Shown one piece after another: positions 1-9,511 of a stretch of 64,000 nucleotides of DNA (its first letter is position 1; the number at the start of each line of letters is the position of its first letter). Made by a program: the position numbers and the translations under genes. The stretch is taken from the NCBI GenBank assembly GCA_019116045.1, contig DXCK01000046.1:20549-84548 (forward strand), written 5' to 3'. The notes beneath the pieces are model-generated. The model saw nothing but the letters and a program-made list of their open reading frames with translations, had not been told where the DNA came from and did not search any database. This DNA comes from Candidatus Bacteroides merdipullorum (GTDB taxonomy: Bacteria > Bacteroidota > Bacteroidia > Bacteroidales > Bacteroidaceae).

Positions 1-441
1 GGTATTGTGCTCTTTGGCTTTTGCCTCATAATATTTCTCCATGTCCACAGTCTTGGCTTTTCGGTAAATGCGTTTGATGTCCGCTTCCGATTTTAGATTG
101 GCTTTCTTCAGTTGCAATAATACCAGTCGTCCCGTCAGGGTAACTGTTCCGATGTCATGTCCCGGCGTTGCTTCAACGGCCACGATGTCCCCCTTTTCCA
201 GTGGGATTTTGTTGCTGTTGCGGTAATATCCTTTGCGGGTGTTTTTAAACTGTACCTCTACCAAGTCACATTCATCTGTATTGCCCGGGATGTCGGCCAA
301 CCAGTCATACGTGTTCAATTGCTTGTCCTGGCGTCCACAGCTTTTGCAACAGAGATTACCGCTGCCATTGTGTAGGACGAAAGGTTTGACGGATGCCGCT
401 TCGTGTTGTTCGGCTGTATGGCTATCGTTATTGTCTTTCAT
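1..441 (-). CDS. PSP1 domain protein, RicT-like (3' end truncated by window)
   Basis: Hand translation from ATG at 441: MKDNNDSHTAEQHEAASVKPFVLHNGSGNLCCKSCGRQDKQLNTYDWLADIPGNTDECDLVEVQFKNTRKGYYRNSNKIPLEKGDIVAVEATPGHDIGTVTLTGRLV...; PSP1/RicT-like. Open to the window edge. Next to holB. Confidence 0.85.
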   Translation of the reverse strand, partial: MKDNNDSHTAEQHEAASVKPFVLHNGSGNLCCKSCGRQDKQLNTYDWLADIPGNTDECDLVEVQFKNTRKGYYRNSNKIPLEKGDIVAVEATPGHDIGTVTLTGRLVLLQLKKANLKSEADIKRIYRKAKTVDMEKYYEAKAKEHNT

Positions 442-478
442 ATCTTGTTTCTGTTAATGGTGTAAGAAATCAGTTCGT

Positions 479-1606
479 TCATTGTTTCAGTAGCATAATC
501 ATCTTCAAGGCAAAGTCGAAAAATACCATACGCGGGTTGACGTTTTGCCCGATGTGTAGTTGTGCTTCGCTCAATTCCTGCATGATGCCTGCCACGTTGC
601 GTTCGTTGACAAACGGCGAGAAGCGTGTGGCGAAGTTCTCTTCTTGGCGTGTCAGGTAGTTTAGCTCGTTTTGGTGCAAGTTGAAGATGAAATTCTCACG
701 TGTCATGCGTTGGCAATAGTCCAAGAAGTTTTTTTGCCGCTCTCGGCCTAAAGCCGCTACTTGTTCGCTCCATTGTTTCATTTCACGTATTTTGCGTTGC
801 CAAGCCAGTCGCATCAGACTGACGAACAGGTCGAAGAACTGTTGGTTTTCTTCGTTCAAGCTGATAGTCTCCAATGCTTTGATAAAATCGCCGTTGGCTA
901 TGTGGGCAATGGCTTTGCTGTCTTCCGGTTGTATGCCATAGCGTTCACACAAAGCTATTTTCACATCTTCTTCTGCAATGCGTGGTACGTTGAAGCGCTG
1001 TGTACGGCTCAGTATAGTGGGGAGTATCATTTCAGGAGTTTCGCTCACCAGCAAGAAGATGGTTTGCGCAGGAGGTTCTTCCAATAGCTTGAGTAGTTTG
1101 TTGGCGCAAACTTCATGCAGCTTTTCGGGCAGCCAGACGAGGGTGATTTTGTAGCCTCCTTCCACTGACTTCAGGCTGAGTTTGCGGGTAATTTCGTCGC
1201 TTTCCTTTGCATAGATGATGGCTTGTCCGTTCTCTGCCCCCATTTCGTCTAACCAGTGGTTGAGGCTGAAGTAAGGGGTGGTTGTCAACAAATGGCGCCA
1301 GTTGGCTATATAGTCGTCGCAGACCTCTTTCTTCCCTTTCGCACTTTTTACAATAGGGAACATGAAATGTACGTCGGGATGTATCAGCTTGTTCCACTTT
1401 ACGCACGACGGGCAAGTGCCGCAAGCATCTTCCTCATTGCGATTGGTGCAGCAAAGATAGCGTGCGTAGGCCAATGCCAAAGGCAATTTGCCACTACCTT
1501 GCGGCCCGGTAAACAGTTGAGCATGAGGAACACGTCCTTCTCTCACTTCTTGTATCAGCTTTTCTTTGGCTGCCTGTTGCCCTATGACGTCTTTAAAATA
1601 GAACAC
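479..1606 (-). CDS. holB: DNA polymerase III subunit delta'
   Basis: 375 aa; IGQQAAKEKLIQEVREGRVPHAQLFTGPQGSGK Walker A region, Cys cluster CCTNRNEEDACGTCPSC, LLKLLEEPP motif. Confidence 0.93.
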   Translation of the reverse strand: MFYFKDVIGQQAAKEKLIQEVREGRVPHAQLFTGPQGSGKLPLALAYARYLCCTNRNEEDACGTCPSCVKWNKLIHPDVHFMFPIVKSAKGKKEVCDDYIANWRHLLTTTPYFSLNHWLDEMGAENGQAIIYAKESDEITRKLSLKSVEGGYKITLVWLPEKLHEVCANKLLKLLEEPPAQTIFLLVSETPEMILPTILSRTQRFNVPRIAEEDVKIALCERYGIQPEDSKAIAHIANGDFIKALETISLNEENQQFFDLFVSLMRLAWQRKIREMKQWSEQVAALGRERQKNFLDYCQRMTRENFIFNLHQNELNYLTRQEENFATRFSPFVNERNVAGIMQELSEAQLHIGQNVNPRMVFFDFALKMIMLLKQ

Positions 1607-1627
1607 TTCTTGGCGGATGATCAGGGG

Positions 1628-2602
1628 TTAATAAATTTGTTTAGCTATTTCACGGATGCTGTCTACGGCTCCGATAGTATAAAAATGAATACTGGGTACA
1701 CCGTGAGACATCAGTTCGCGGCATTGCTGTATGCACCATTCTATGCCTAATTGTTGTACCTCGGCGTCCGTAGTGCATTTGGTCACTTCGTGTGCCAGCT
1801 CTTCCGGAATATCAACTTTAAAAGTCTTGGGAATGATGCTCAGTTGCGAAAGTTTCTTAAGAGGCTTGATGCCCGGGATGATGGGCACTGTGATGCCTGC
1901 AGCCCTTGCCCGTTCTACAAAGTTGAAATATTTGCGGTTATCATAAAACAGTTGGGTAACGGCATATTCGGCTCCCGCGTCTATTTTCTTTTTCAGCCAG
2001 TAAAGATCCGAATCCAAGTTGGGCGCTTCTTCATGTTTTTCTGGATAACATGCTACTCCATACGAGAATGGCGTTTTGGTAACAGTCATTTCCGAACCGT
2101 CCACAAAGATTCCTTTGTTGAAATTGTTGATTTGTTCTTCCAATTCAATCGCATGGGTATGCCCTCCCGGCTCGGGGGTAAAAATAGATTCATGCTTGGC
2201 TTTGTCACCCCGCAAGACCAGCAGGTCGGTAATGCCCAGAAATTGTAAATCCAGCAGCATATACTCGATATCTTCGCGCGTGAAGCCGCTGCACAAGACG
2301 TGAGGCACAACGGTGATGTTATACTTGTTTTGTATGGCAGCAGCCACAGCCACCGTTCCCGGGCGACGGCGCAATCTGTTGCGCTGAAATAAGCCGTTTC
2401 CCAGTTCCTTATAGACATATTCGCTGCGGTGGGTCGTAAAGTTGATGTATTGAGGATTAAACTCTAACAACTGGTCGATGGATTGATAGAGTTTTTCTAT
2501 CCCCGTACCTTTCAGTGGAGGCAATATCTCGATGGAGAATGCTGTTTTCTCCTGGCTGTTTATCAAATCGATGACTTTCATTGTCCTATCTCTGTTGAGC
2601 AA
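1628..2602 (-). CDS. metF: Methylenetetrahydrofolate reductase
   Basis: 324 aa; FSIEILPPLKGTG, LRGD, TQLFYDNRKYFNFVERARAAGITVPIIPGIKP. Confidence 0.95.
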   Translation of the reverse strand: MLNRDRTMKVIDLINSQEKTAFSIEILPPLKGTGIEKLYQSIDQLLEFNPQYINFTTHRSEYVYKELGNGLFQRNRLRRRPGTVAVAAAIQNKYNITVVPHVLCSGFTREDIEYMLLDLQFLGITDLLVLRGDKAKHESIFTPEPGGHTHAIELEEQINNFNKGIFVDGSEMTVTKTPFSYGVACYPEKHEEAPNLDSDLYWLKKKIDAGAEYAVTQLFYDNRKYFNFVERARAAGITVPIIPGIKPLKKLSQLSIIPKTFKVDIPEELAHEVTKCTTDAEVQQLGIEWCIQQCRELMSHGVPSIHFYTIGAVDSIREIAKQIY

Positions 2603-2701
2603 AAACTATAGCGGCAAAGATAAAACAAAAAACTGAGAAACACAGCAAGTCCTGGAAGAATGATTGGATAGAGAGGGTTCGTTGAGTTATTGTTCCTATT
2701 T

Positions 2702-2795
2702 CATCTCTTTTCCGGTGCTTCTCTTTGTTGATTGTGTCCAAGTATATAGGTTTCCAATGAGATAATCATAGAGAAGCACCGGATGTATTGAGATG
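2702..2795. repeat. Long inverted repeat (CATCTC...CCGGTGCTTCTCT / AGAGAAGCACCGG...GAGATG)
   Basis: 13-nt perfect arms 2712-2724 / 2770-2782 plus outer 6-nt arms 2702-2707 / 2790-2795, in the metF-ompA intergenic region. Confidence 0.75.
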
Positions 2796-2814
2796 AGTGT
2801 TTTGACTGGTAACG

Positions 2815-3885
2815 TCAATCGGCAATCATGATGACAACGCGGTTCCAGTCATTTTCGGCAAAGGGTTGTTCATCACCTTCCATGCTCAAAACAGCCAAAC
2901 GCTTGGCATCAATTTTATATTTTTGCACCAGACAGTCACGTACGGCTTCTGCACGCTGGCGTGCCAGTCGAAGGTTGACTTCAGATGTGCCTGTACCCTT
3001 GTCGGCATAGCCAGAAATAGTAGCATTGGCTTCGGGATACCTTTTCAGGTAATCGGCAATGGCCAGAATGTTCATCTCCTGGCTCTCGGTAATGGTAGTT
3101 TTGCCGATAGCGAAAGTTACGTGGCTGCGGATGCCTTTCACTACTTTGGTGGCAGGCGGACAGTCAGGTTTAACGAATACTGTATCGACACGCAACTCGG
3201 TTTCGCGAATCACCTCTGCGCGCTGTTCATTGATAAGTTCGTTCATTTCTTCCTCGGTATAGACCACTTCCGGATATTCTACGCTGATGCATGTGATACA
3301 TTTAAAGCCTGTGCCAAACTTATAAGTCAGCCCTATGCCCAAGTCAAAGTAAGTATCTATGCCGTGGTCGTCGCGTCCATTCCAACGGTCAGATACCCCG
3401 TTAGCCATTAATTCCACATTAAAGTCCAAAGCTTCGTTCAGGCGGAGACTGCCTTGCAAGCCCAGCCTTCCCATAAAACTACTGGCATGGTTGAATGAAC
3501 GGTTAAAACCGATACCAGCCAGAATACTGATATCGAAAGGCCGTTCCGGGTACTTCTGAATCAGTTGGCTCAGGTTCATCATTCCATCTACAGTGGCTGC
3601 TCCGTAATAGAAACTGCTGGCCAAATCACTGTATTCCGAACCTACGCGCCCTTGCCATCCACTGAAAGCCAGGCGGGCACCCCAGACAGGCGAAAAATAT
3701 TTACCTACAGCGATGCTTCCAGATGGTCTCAGTAATTTGCCAAAAGCAGCATCGCCACTGCTGTACGATAGTCCTAATTGCCCTTGAATGAACCAAGGGT
3801 TCGGATTGGATTTCTTTTCTTGCGCACCAACAGTCATACCAATGGCCAAGAGAGTGGTGCAAGCAATGAATGTCTTAAGATTCAT
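2815..3885 (-). CDS. OmpA family outer membrane protein
   Basis: Signal peptide, N-terminal beta-barrel-like region, C-terminal OmpA-like peptidoglycan-binding region (ITESQEMNILAIADYLKRYPEANATISGYADKGTGTSEVNLRLARQRAEAVRDCLV). Confidence 0.9.
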   Translation of the reverse strand: MNLKTFIACTTLLAIGMTVGAQEKKSNPNPWFIQGQLGLSYSSGDAAFGKLLRPSGSIAVGKYFSPVWGARLAFSGWQGRVGSEYSDLASSFYYGAATVDGMMNLSQLIQKYPERPFDISILAGIGFNRSFNHASSFMGRLGLQGSLRLNEALDFNVELMANGVSDRWNGRDDHGIDTYFDLGIGLTYKFGTGFKCITCISVEYPEVVYTEEEMNELINEQRAEVIRETELRVDTVFVKPDCPPATKVVKGIRSHVTFAIGKTTITESQEMNILAIADYLKRYPEANATISGYADKGTGTSEVNLRLARQRAEAVRDCLVQKYKIDAKRLAVLSMEGDEQPFAENDWNRVVIMIAD

Positions 3886-3891
3886 GGCATA

Positions 3892-4482
3892 CTAATTTAT
3901 GGTACTTTGGGTCAACTGTGTTTTAACTTCTTCCCGGTCGGTAGGCGTCAAATGTGCACCATAGTCATGATAGATGTAATGTCCCAATGCATTGCTCTTA
4001 TTTAAAAGAATCTGTTGCTTGTAGAAATTAGACATCTTAATGCCTATCTCTTGAGGTGTAATATCTTTCCGTCCTGCCAATTCGTCTTTGCAAGTCTGCA
4101 ATTCATTTAAGAATTGTTGGATTCCTTCATTAAGAGGGGTGCCGGCAGTCTGAATATATTCACCTATTTCCAGGCTTATATGCCCGTTTTCCACAATCAG
4201 TGGCATCTCCAGTAAAGCGTCTGCTTGTTCATTGTCTACCAGTTGCACTATGAGAGCAAAAGGTTGGGTTACACTGTCTGCAACTTCAAAGCTGAAGTTA
4301 CCATCGTTCAGCACTGTACTGTCCAAACGTTGTCGTTGGAGGTCTGTCAGGTAAGCCATATCATACTCCGTCATAGAAGTATGCCCGTTCAAAGTACATC
4401 CTTTAGGCATGACATGTGTACCACAGGCGGCCAAAACCAATCCTGCGGCCGCGACAGGCAAGAGCCAAAAATGTTTTCCCAT
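3892..4482 (-). CDS. DUF4369-like lipoprotein
   Basis: Lipobox VLAAC; TLNGHTSMTEYDMAYLTDLQRQRLDSTVLNDGNFSFE resembles DUF4369. Confidence 0.7.
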   Translation of the reverse strand: MGKHFWLLPVAAAGLVLAACGTHVMPKGCTLNGHTSMTEYDMAYLTDLQRQRLDSTVLNDGNFSFEVADSVTQPFALIVQLVDNEQADALLEMPLIVENGHISLEIGEYIQTAGTPLNEGIQQFLNELQTCKDELAGRKDITPQEIGIKMSNFYKQQILLNKSNALGHYIYHDYGAHLTPTDREEVKTQLTQSTIN

Positions 4483-4511
4483 CGTATGTTGAAAAGTGAT
4501 ATTAATGAATA

Positions 4512-4548
4512 AAGGCGATCCGGCTAATCGTATTAGCAGAATCGCCTT
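4512..4548. terminator. Intergenic hairpin (terminator or processing/attenuation site)
   Basis: AAGGCGAT-ccg-GCTAAT-cgt-ATTAGC-aga-ATCGCCTT two-step inverted repeat; weak U-tract on either strand. Confidence 0.55.
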
Positions 4549-4613
4549 CTCTGCATTTATCTCCTATGCATTGTTGAGAATAGGATTTAGAAAACCTGGT
4601 TGGTTTTCATTCT

Positions 4614-5483
4614 TTAGAACCGGAAACCCAGTTTCAGCACCGGCATTTCAAATATTTTGAAATTGTGGTGTCCTACGTTGTATTTACTGAATCCTTGTGG
4701 GCAAAGCTGGATGATGTCGTAGCGATAGGCCAGTGGCTGCATTTCCAGTCCTAATACCAGTCCTTTTGCCAGACTATATTCCACACCAGCTACGGCAGCG
4801 ACTTTCAAACCAAACATTTGCCCGGCTTTCCCTCCGGCCAGATAGACTTGCATGTCTATTTCTTCGTCCAGTTCCTCGTCGTACACCATTTCGCCCGTGT
4901 ACGGTTCAGTAGTTTCGATTCTTGCCATCTGAAAGCCTAAGGCGGCTCCCACGTAAGGGTGTATGCGCGGATTGCTCGTCTTGAAATAACGGTCTGTGCC
5001 CACGGTGACATACCAGTTGTTTGTCATTTGTGCATTAATGTACTTCTGGTCGGGGATTACCATGTCCGGCACCTCATCGTCTCCTTCGATGTAGTCTTTC
5101 TTAGGGGTAACGCTGATATTCATGCCAAACGACAGATTGACGTCCCAGCAGTCCGTAATGAAGTATTTCGCCTGCACACCGACAATATTCACCAGGCTGT
5201 TCCCGTTGATTCCGTTGATGTTCAAGTAGCCATTCAAATCACCCGAAAAGTCTGTTCCTCCGTTGGGCAGACCTATCGAGCCGCCGGTGTTGGTGTATTG
5301 GGGGAGCAAGTAGCTGGTATTTTCATTATAAAACTGCCCGCTATTGCCCAGCACCAACGACACCTGCCACTGGCCTTTTTGTGGAGCAAACACTACACCC
5401 TCTTTTTTGCTCTTCGATGGCTGCGCCCAAAGGGGCGCAGCTACCAAAGCAGCCAATAAGATAGTGCAAAGTTTCTTAATCAT
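4614..5483 (-). CDS. Outer membrane beta-barrel protein (uncharacterised)
   Basis: 289 aa, signal peptide, alternating aromatic/polar strands, C-terminal Phe (VLKLGFRF). Confidence 0.7.
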   Translation of the reverse strand: MIKKLCTILLAALVAAPLWAQPSKSKKEGVVFAPQKGQWQVSLVLGNSGQFYNENTSYLLPQYTNTGGSIGLPNGGTDFSGDLNGYLNINGINGNSLVNIVGVQAKYFITDCWDVNLSFGMNISVTPKKDYIEGDDEVPDMVIPDQKYINAQMTNNWYVTVGTDRYFKTSNPRIHPYVGAALGFQMARIETTEPYTGEMVYDEELDEEIDMQVYLAGGKAGQMFGLKVAAVAGVEYSLAKGLVLGLEMQPLAYRYDIIQLCPQGFSKYNVGHHNFKIFEMPVLKLGFRF

Positions 5484-5510
5484 TTTACTCTATTTAAGCT
5501 GTGTTCAATT

Positions 5511-8384
5511 TTATTCTGCAACTTCCTCGTTCTGTTCCGAGATGCGGTCTATTTCAGCCAGCAGGGCTTCATTGGCTGCAGTCAGTTCGTCCTGAGCTTC
5601 TTGCAAGTCATTTTCTGCTTCTTCAAGGTCTTCTTGAGCGATGGTTACAGCATTAGCCTCTTCGTTGGCATACTTCTTCTGACGTTCTTGTGCTTTCAGC
5701 AGGGCGGTTTCTGCGTCATACATCTCTCCTTCAGCCCATACTAATGCATCATTAAGATCTTTCTTTAGATCATCCAGCGTCTCGGCGTCTTCGCTCTCAT
5801 AGCTCAAGTAAGTATTGATGGCAGCAGCTACCTTTTCGATTACCGGTTTAACGGCATACTTCAGGGCCTCGGCGTCTTCAATCTTCTTATCTATGTCTGC
5901 GAACTTGGCTTGCAGGGCTTCGTCGGCTTGCGTATATGCCCATTCTGCGGAAGCAGCCTCTTCAGCAGCCTTGGCGATGATGGCGTTGACGTCAGCCAGG
6001 TGTTCGTTCAGTTCTGCCTTCAAAGCTGCAATGGCTTCTTCGTTCTCCAATGTTGCCTTGGCAATGTCGATAAGTGCTTGGAGATAAGCAGCCGTACCCA
6101 CCATACCGTAACGGTATAAGTTGTCATTGATGTGGGTGAACGGAACGAAGTCTGCATCGGGAACCAGTTCCATATAGTCGGCTGAGATTTCATCCTTTAT
6201 TTCGTCCACTGTCAAATCTACCAGACGAGCTTCGACTTCTCGGCGTCTTGTGCCAAACAAATCCTCCGACAACTGGGATATGAAGTTCTTCAGTTCAGAA
6301 CGATAGACTTCTGCCAATTCAACAGCGTCTACCTCTTCTTCATTGCGATAGGCGTCATTTAAAATGATTCCGTTGAAATGGTCTAGTCCCAAAGTCTCAT
6401 AGTAATCATAGTAGGTTTGGTATGCTTCCGCATATGCATTGTAATAATCAAACCATGCTCCTTCTCCGGTTTCGTAGTTGGAGATGGCATTAAACAATTC
6501 TTTCAGCTTCTCTTGGATGGCAGCGTCCCCGCTTTCATTCTCTAAGGCGGTTTCGCGGGCGTTGGCTACGGCAACTTGATAATCGGCATTAGCTTTGATT
6601 ATTTCCTTCTCCTTCAAGGTTTCGGCATCTTTCTTTATTTGTTTAAACTTTCCTTCTTCCTCTCTGAGAATTTTAAGCGCGTCGTTTGCAGCGTTAACAG
6701 CCTCATCTTTCGCATTGGTTTGTTCTTCGGTAGGATTGGCTATGAGCGCATAGTCTGCTATCGCCTGTTGGGCAAGAGCATCAGCAGTTTCGTAAGCAGC
6801 TTGTTTTGAATCAACGTTGCTTTGGGCAGCATTTACAGTAGCGTCATATTTTTCCTGTATGGTACCTTCTACGTATTCTCCTTCGATATATCCACCTACG
6901 GCAGCTATATATTCTTGATTTGCTTGTTCAATAGTTTGGTTAAGGATTTGCCATGATTGGAGATTCTCTTCCGCATACGTATCGTAAGCTTCGACTGCTT
7001 CTTGATAAGCCTTCAATGCAGCATTGTACTTGTCTACGGCTTCCTTTACTTTGTCGTAACCAGGCATCTGCGTGGCATCTGTTTCCAGCTTGCCTTGGTA
7101 TGCTTCGACAGCTTGTTTCCAAATGGCTTTCTTTTCTTCAATCTGTTCATTCAGGCTGGTCAGATAGGGTGTCATTTCCAGGATCTCGTTGTTCGTCCAA
7201 GCGTCGCCGTTGGCTGTGCGCGTCCAGCTATTGACATCCTTGAGGTATTCGTTCAACGTCTCTTTCTGCTTGAAGTTGTCGGCAGTGCCATCACTCAAAG
7301 CCAAGAGATATTCAGAATATTTGAATTCAGCTTTCGAGATGCCCCAGTCGTTGATGTAGGTCGGCAAGCCCATGATGTTGCGGTTCTGTATCTTGATTTC
7401 CGGCAGGGTGTATTCCTTGGTGGCCGGAGTAGCCAGCGTCCCGTCTTCGTTCCATACACCTACGATGGCCTCGTAAGCTTGTTTCAGCTTTTCTACCTCC
7501 TGAGCTTCGGTGACAGTGCTGGTCTCCAGCTTTTTCCTTTCAATCTCGAGGTCAGCCAGTTGTTTTTCGATGCCTTCCAACTGGTTGTCCAGTTCTTTCT
7601 TTTGGGCTTCCAATGCTTCAATGCTGCTGAAGTCAGCTTCGGCTGCAGCTTTGGCTACATTGTAAGCCTCTACGGCTGCATCGTATTCGCGTTGTTTCAG
7701 CTCTACGTTGCGTGCCAGTTGGCGTTTTGCCAATTCGTCAGACTGTGCAGCGTCCAGTTCTTTGATGGCGGTTGTCAGAGCTTCAGCTTTTTCTTCGTAG
7801 GTTTCGGTTGCTTTGTCCACAGCTTCTTTGGCATTTTCTACTGCGGTTATCCATTCTTCCAAATGAGTCTTTTGTGCGTCTGTCAGCGTGTTCTTTGCCA
7901 AAGCCAGGTTTTTCAGTGCCTGTTCATACAAGGCTTGCTGTTTGGCCAGTTCCGTCTTCACTTCCATCAGGTCCAGTTCCAGTTGCGCGGCGGCCAGTTG
8001 AGCCTGACGTTCGCGTTCCTGCTGCTGGGCTTCCAGTTGGCTGATCAACGCTTCCAGACGGGCTCTTTCTTCCTCGTTTTTGATGTTTCTCAGTTCTGCC
8101 TCATACTGGGCTTTCAGCGCTTTGGCTTCCTGTTCAGCAGCCAATGCCTCGTAATAGCGTGCCTGTGCGGCTACCACGGCTTTTTGTGCTTCCTTCAGAG
8201 CGGCATCTGCCAAGATAGAAGCAGCATTAGCCTCTTCTACACTGGCTCTCGCCTTTAACAATTCAGATTTTGCTTGACGCAGGATGGTAATGCCTTCCGG
8301 TTCATCGTTGTCAATACACCCGGTAAACACCGGCACCGTGCCAAGCAGCATGCCAGTCACGGCTAAGTAAGTCCACTTTTTCAT
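5511..8384 (-). CDS. Large Ala/Glu-rich coiled-coil lipoprotein
   Basis: 957 aa; signal peptide with lipobox-like GTVPVFTGC; extended heptad-rich helical regions. Confidence 0.8.
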   Translation of the reverse strand: MKKWTYLAVTGMLLGTVPVFTGCIDNDEPEGITILRQAKSELLKARASVEEANAASILADAALKEAQKAVVAAQARYYEALAAEQEAKALKAQYEAELRNIKNEEERARLEALISQLEAQQQERERQAQLAAAQLELDLMEVKTELAKQQALYEQALKNLALAKNTLTDAQKTHLEEWITAVENAKEAVDKATETYEEKAEALTTAIKELDAAQSDELAKRQLARNVELKQREYDAAVEAYNVAKAAAEADFSSIEALEAQKKELDNQLEGIEKQLADLEIERKKLETSTVTEAQEVEKLKQAYEAIVGVWNEDGTLATPATKEYTLPEIKIQNRNIMGLPTYINDWGISKAEFKYSEYLLALSDGTADNFKQKETLNEYLKDVNSWTRTANGDAWTNNEILEMTPYLTSLNEQIEEKKAIWKQAVEAYQGKLETDATQMPGYDKVKEAVDKYNAALKAYQEAVEAYDTYAEENLQSWQILNQTIEQANQEYIAAVGGYIEGEYVEGTIQEKYDATVNAAQSNVDSKQAAYETADALAQQAIADYALIANPTEEQTNAKDEAVNAANDALKILREEEGKFKQIKKDAETLKEKEIIKANADYQVAVANARETALENESGDAAIQEKLKELFNAISNYETGEGAWFDYYNAYAEAYQTYYDYYETLGLDHFNGIILNDAYRNEEEVDAVELAEVYRSELKNFISQLSEDLFGTRRREVEARLVDLTVDEIKDEISADYMELVPDADFVPFTHINDNLYRYGMVGTAAYLQALIDIAKATLENEEAIAALKAELNEHLADVNAIIAKAAEEAASAEWAYTQADEALQAKFADIDKKIEDAEALKYAVKPVIEKVAAAINTYLSYESEDAETLDDLKKDLNDALVWAEGEMYDAETALLKAQERQKKYANEEANAVTIAQEDLEEAENDLQEAQDELTAANEALLAEIDRISEQNEEVAE

Positions 8385-8437
8385 AATTTAAAGATGATGT
8401 TAGTAAAACAGATGGTTATTAAAAAAATCTATGGATT

Positions 8438-8923
8438 TTATTCTTCATTTACGCTGGCACGTAACGCTTGCGTCCGCGCGTTCACGCGATAATCAGTGGG
8501 TGTCATGTGTTCGAATTTCATGAAAGTGGCATAAAATGTGCTGCGTGACAGGAAGCCACAGCGGGCTGCCAATTCGTTCATGCTGCAATTCTCATTTCTT
8601 AACAACTGTTTGGCATATTCTACCCGGTAACTGTTTAACAAAGTTTTTAGGTTGCATCCGAAAAATTTGTTAACTACTTTCGATAAATAAGTCGTATTGG
8701 TGAAAAGCATCTGGCTGAGTTTGGTCAAATTGATGTCTTTGTCCAAATACACTCGCTTGTTTTCTAATACAAAGAGGATATTTTCGTAAAGAAGCTTCAT
8801 TTTAGGAGTGGCAGACAACTTGGGAATCTCCTCGTTGTAAGCCTCTTTGGGCTCGCCCGTAATGGTTGCGAATCCAAACTTCTCGATAGCGTTAATCTTT
8901 GTCATGACTGATGGTGTTATCAT
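8438..8923 (-). CDS. AraC-family helix-turn-helix protein
   Basis: C-terminal LTKLSQMLFTNTTYLSKVVNKFFGCNLKTLLNSYRVEYAKQLLRN...MNELAARCGFLSRSTFYATFMKFEHMTPTDYR. Confidence 0.88.
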   Translation of the reverse strand: MITPSVMTKINAIEKFGFATITGEPKEAYNEEIPKLSATPKMKLLYENILFVLENKRVYLDKDINLTKLSQMLFTNTTYLSKVVNKFFGCNLKTLLNSYRVEYAKQLLRNENCSMNELAARCGFLSRSTFYATFMKFEHMTPTDYRVNARTQALRASVNEE

Positions 8924-9208
8924 GGTTATTTCGTTTTTTTAGGTGATGCGTTATCATTTTTCGCATCTTGTTTGAGTATTATCGATTGTTTTCAACTTTG
9001 ATGTTGTGAGGCAAATATAACATTTATATTTATTAAATTACGAAATTTATTGGAAAAACTTTAATAAGACATATACTTTTTTAAAGAATTGGACTTTTTT
9101 TCTTTTTTACGTCAGCCATCAGGCGAGGCTTGTAATATTTTTGCCAAAAAGAAGTTTTTTCACTGTTAAGTAGCCGTTCATATTTATACTATAATGGAGA
9201 GTGAGGTA

Positions 9209-9366
9209 TCTGTCATTCTGAGCGAAGCCCGTAGGGCGTAGTCGAAGAATCTCACTACATGCACTACCCAAGGGAATCGTGTCTTTCGGGAGATGTTTCG
9301 ACTTCGCTTCACACCCCCTCTTACCTCCCCCGTTTGTCGGGGGAGAACAATGCTCAACATGACAGA
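9209..9366. repeat. Dispersed palindromic repeat, family A copy 1
   Basis: CTGTCATTCTGAGCGAAG...TCGAAGAATCTCACTA...GGGAGATGTTTCGACTTCG...TCAACATGACAGA; same layout as copies at 22951-23098 and 61363-61510. Confidence 0.8.
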
Positions 9367-9472
9367 TACACATCATATAAACCAAATATCAACAACTACT
9401 TATTTTCTTGTTTGTTTGCGGGGAAATTTGTTCCGAAGAGAAGGGGAAAAAGAAAGGGAAAGGGGAAAAAAG

Positions 9473-9508
9473 AATGAGGGCGCTCGTCTTTGACGATACG
9501 CCCTCATT
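9473..9508 (-). terminator. Intrinsic terminator of the tRNA-Gly/tRNA-Leu transcript
   Basis: AATGAGGGCG...CGCCCTCATT followed on the minus strand by a T-rich tract (TCTTTTTTC). Confidence 0.75.
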
Positions 9509-9511
9509 GTG

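Noticed and set aside
6957-8258. 433-aa ORF antisense to the coiled-coil lipoprotein
   Set aside because: Low-complexity Phe/Leu/Gln-rich translation is the mirror of an Ala/Glu/Lys-rich coiled-coil gene; shadow frame.
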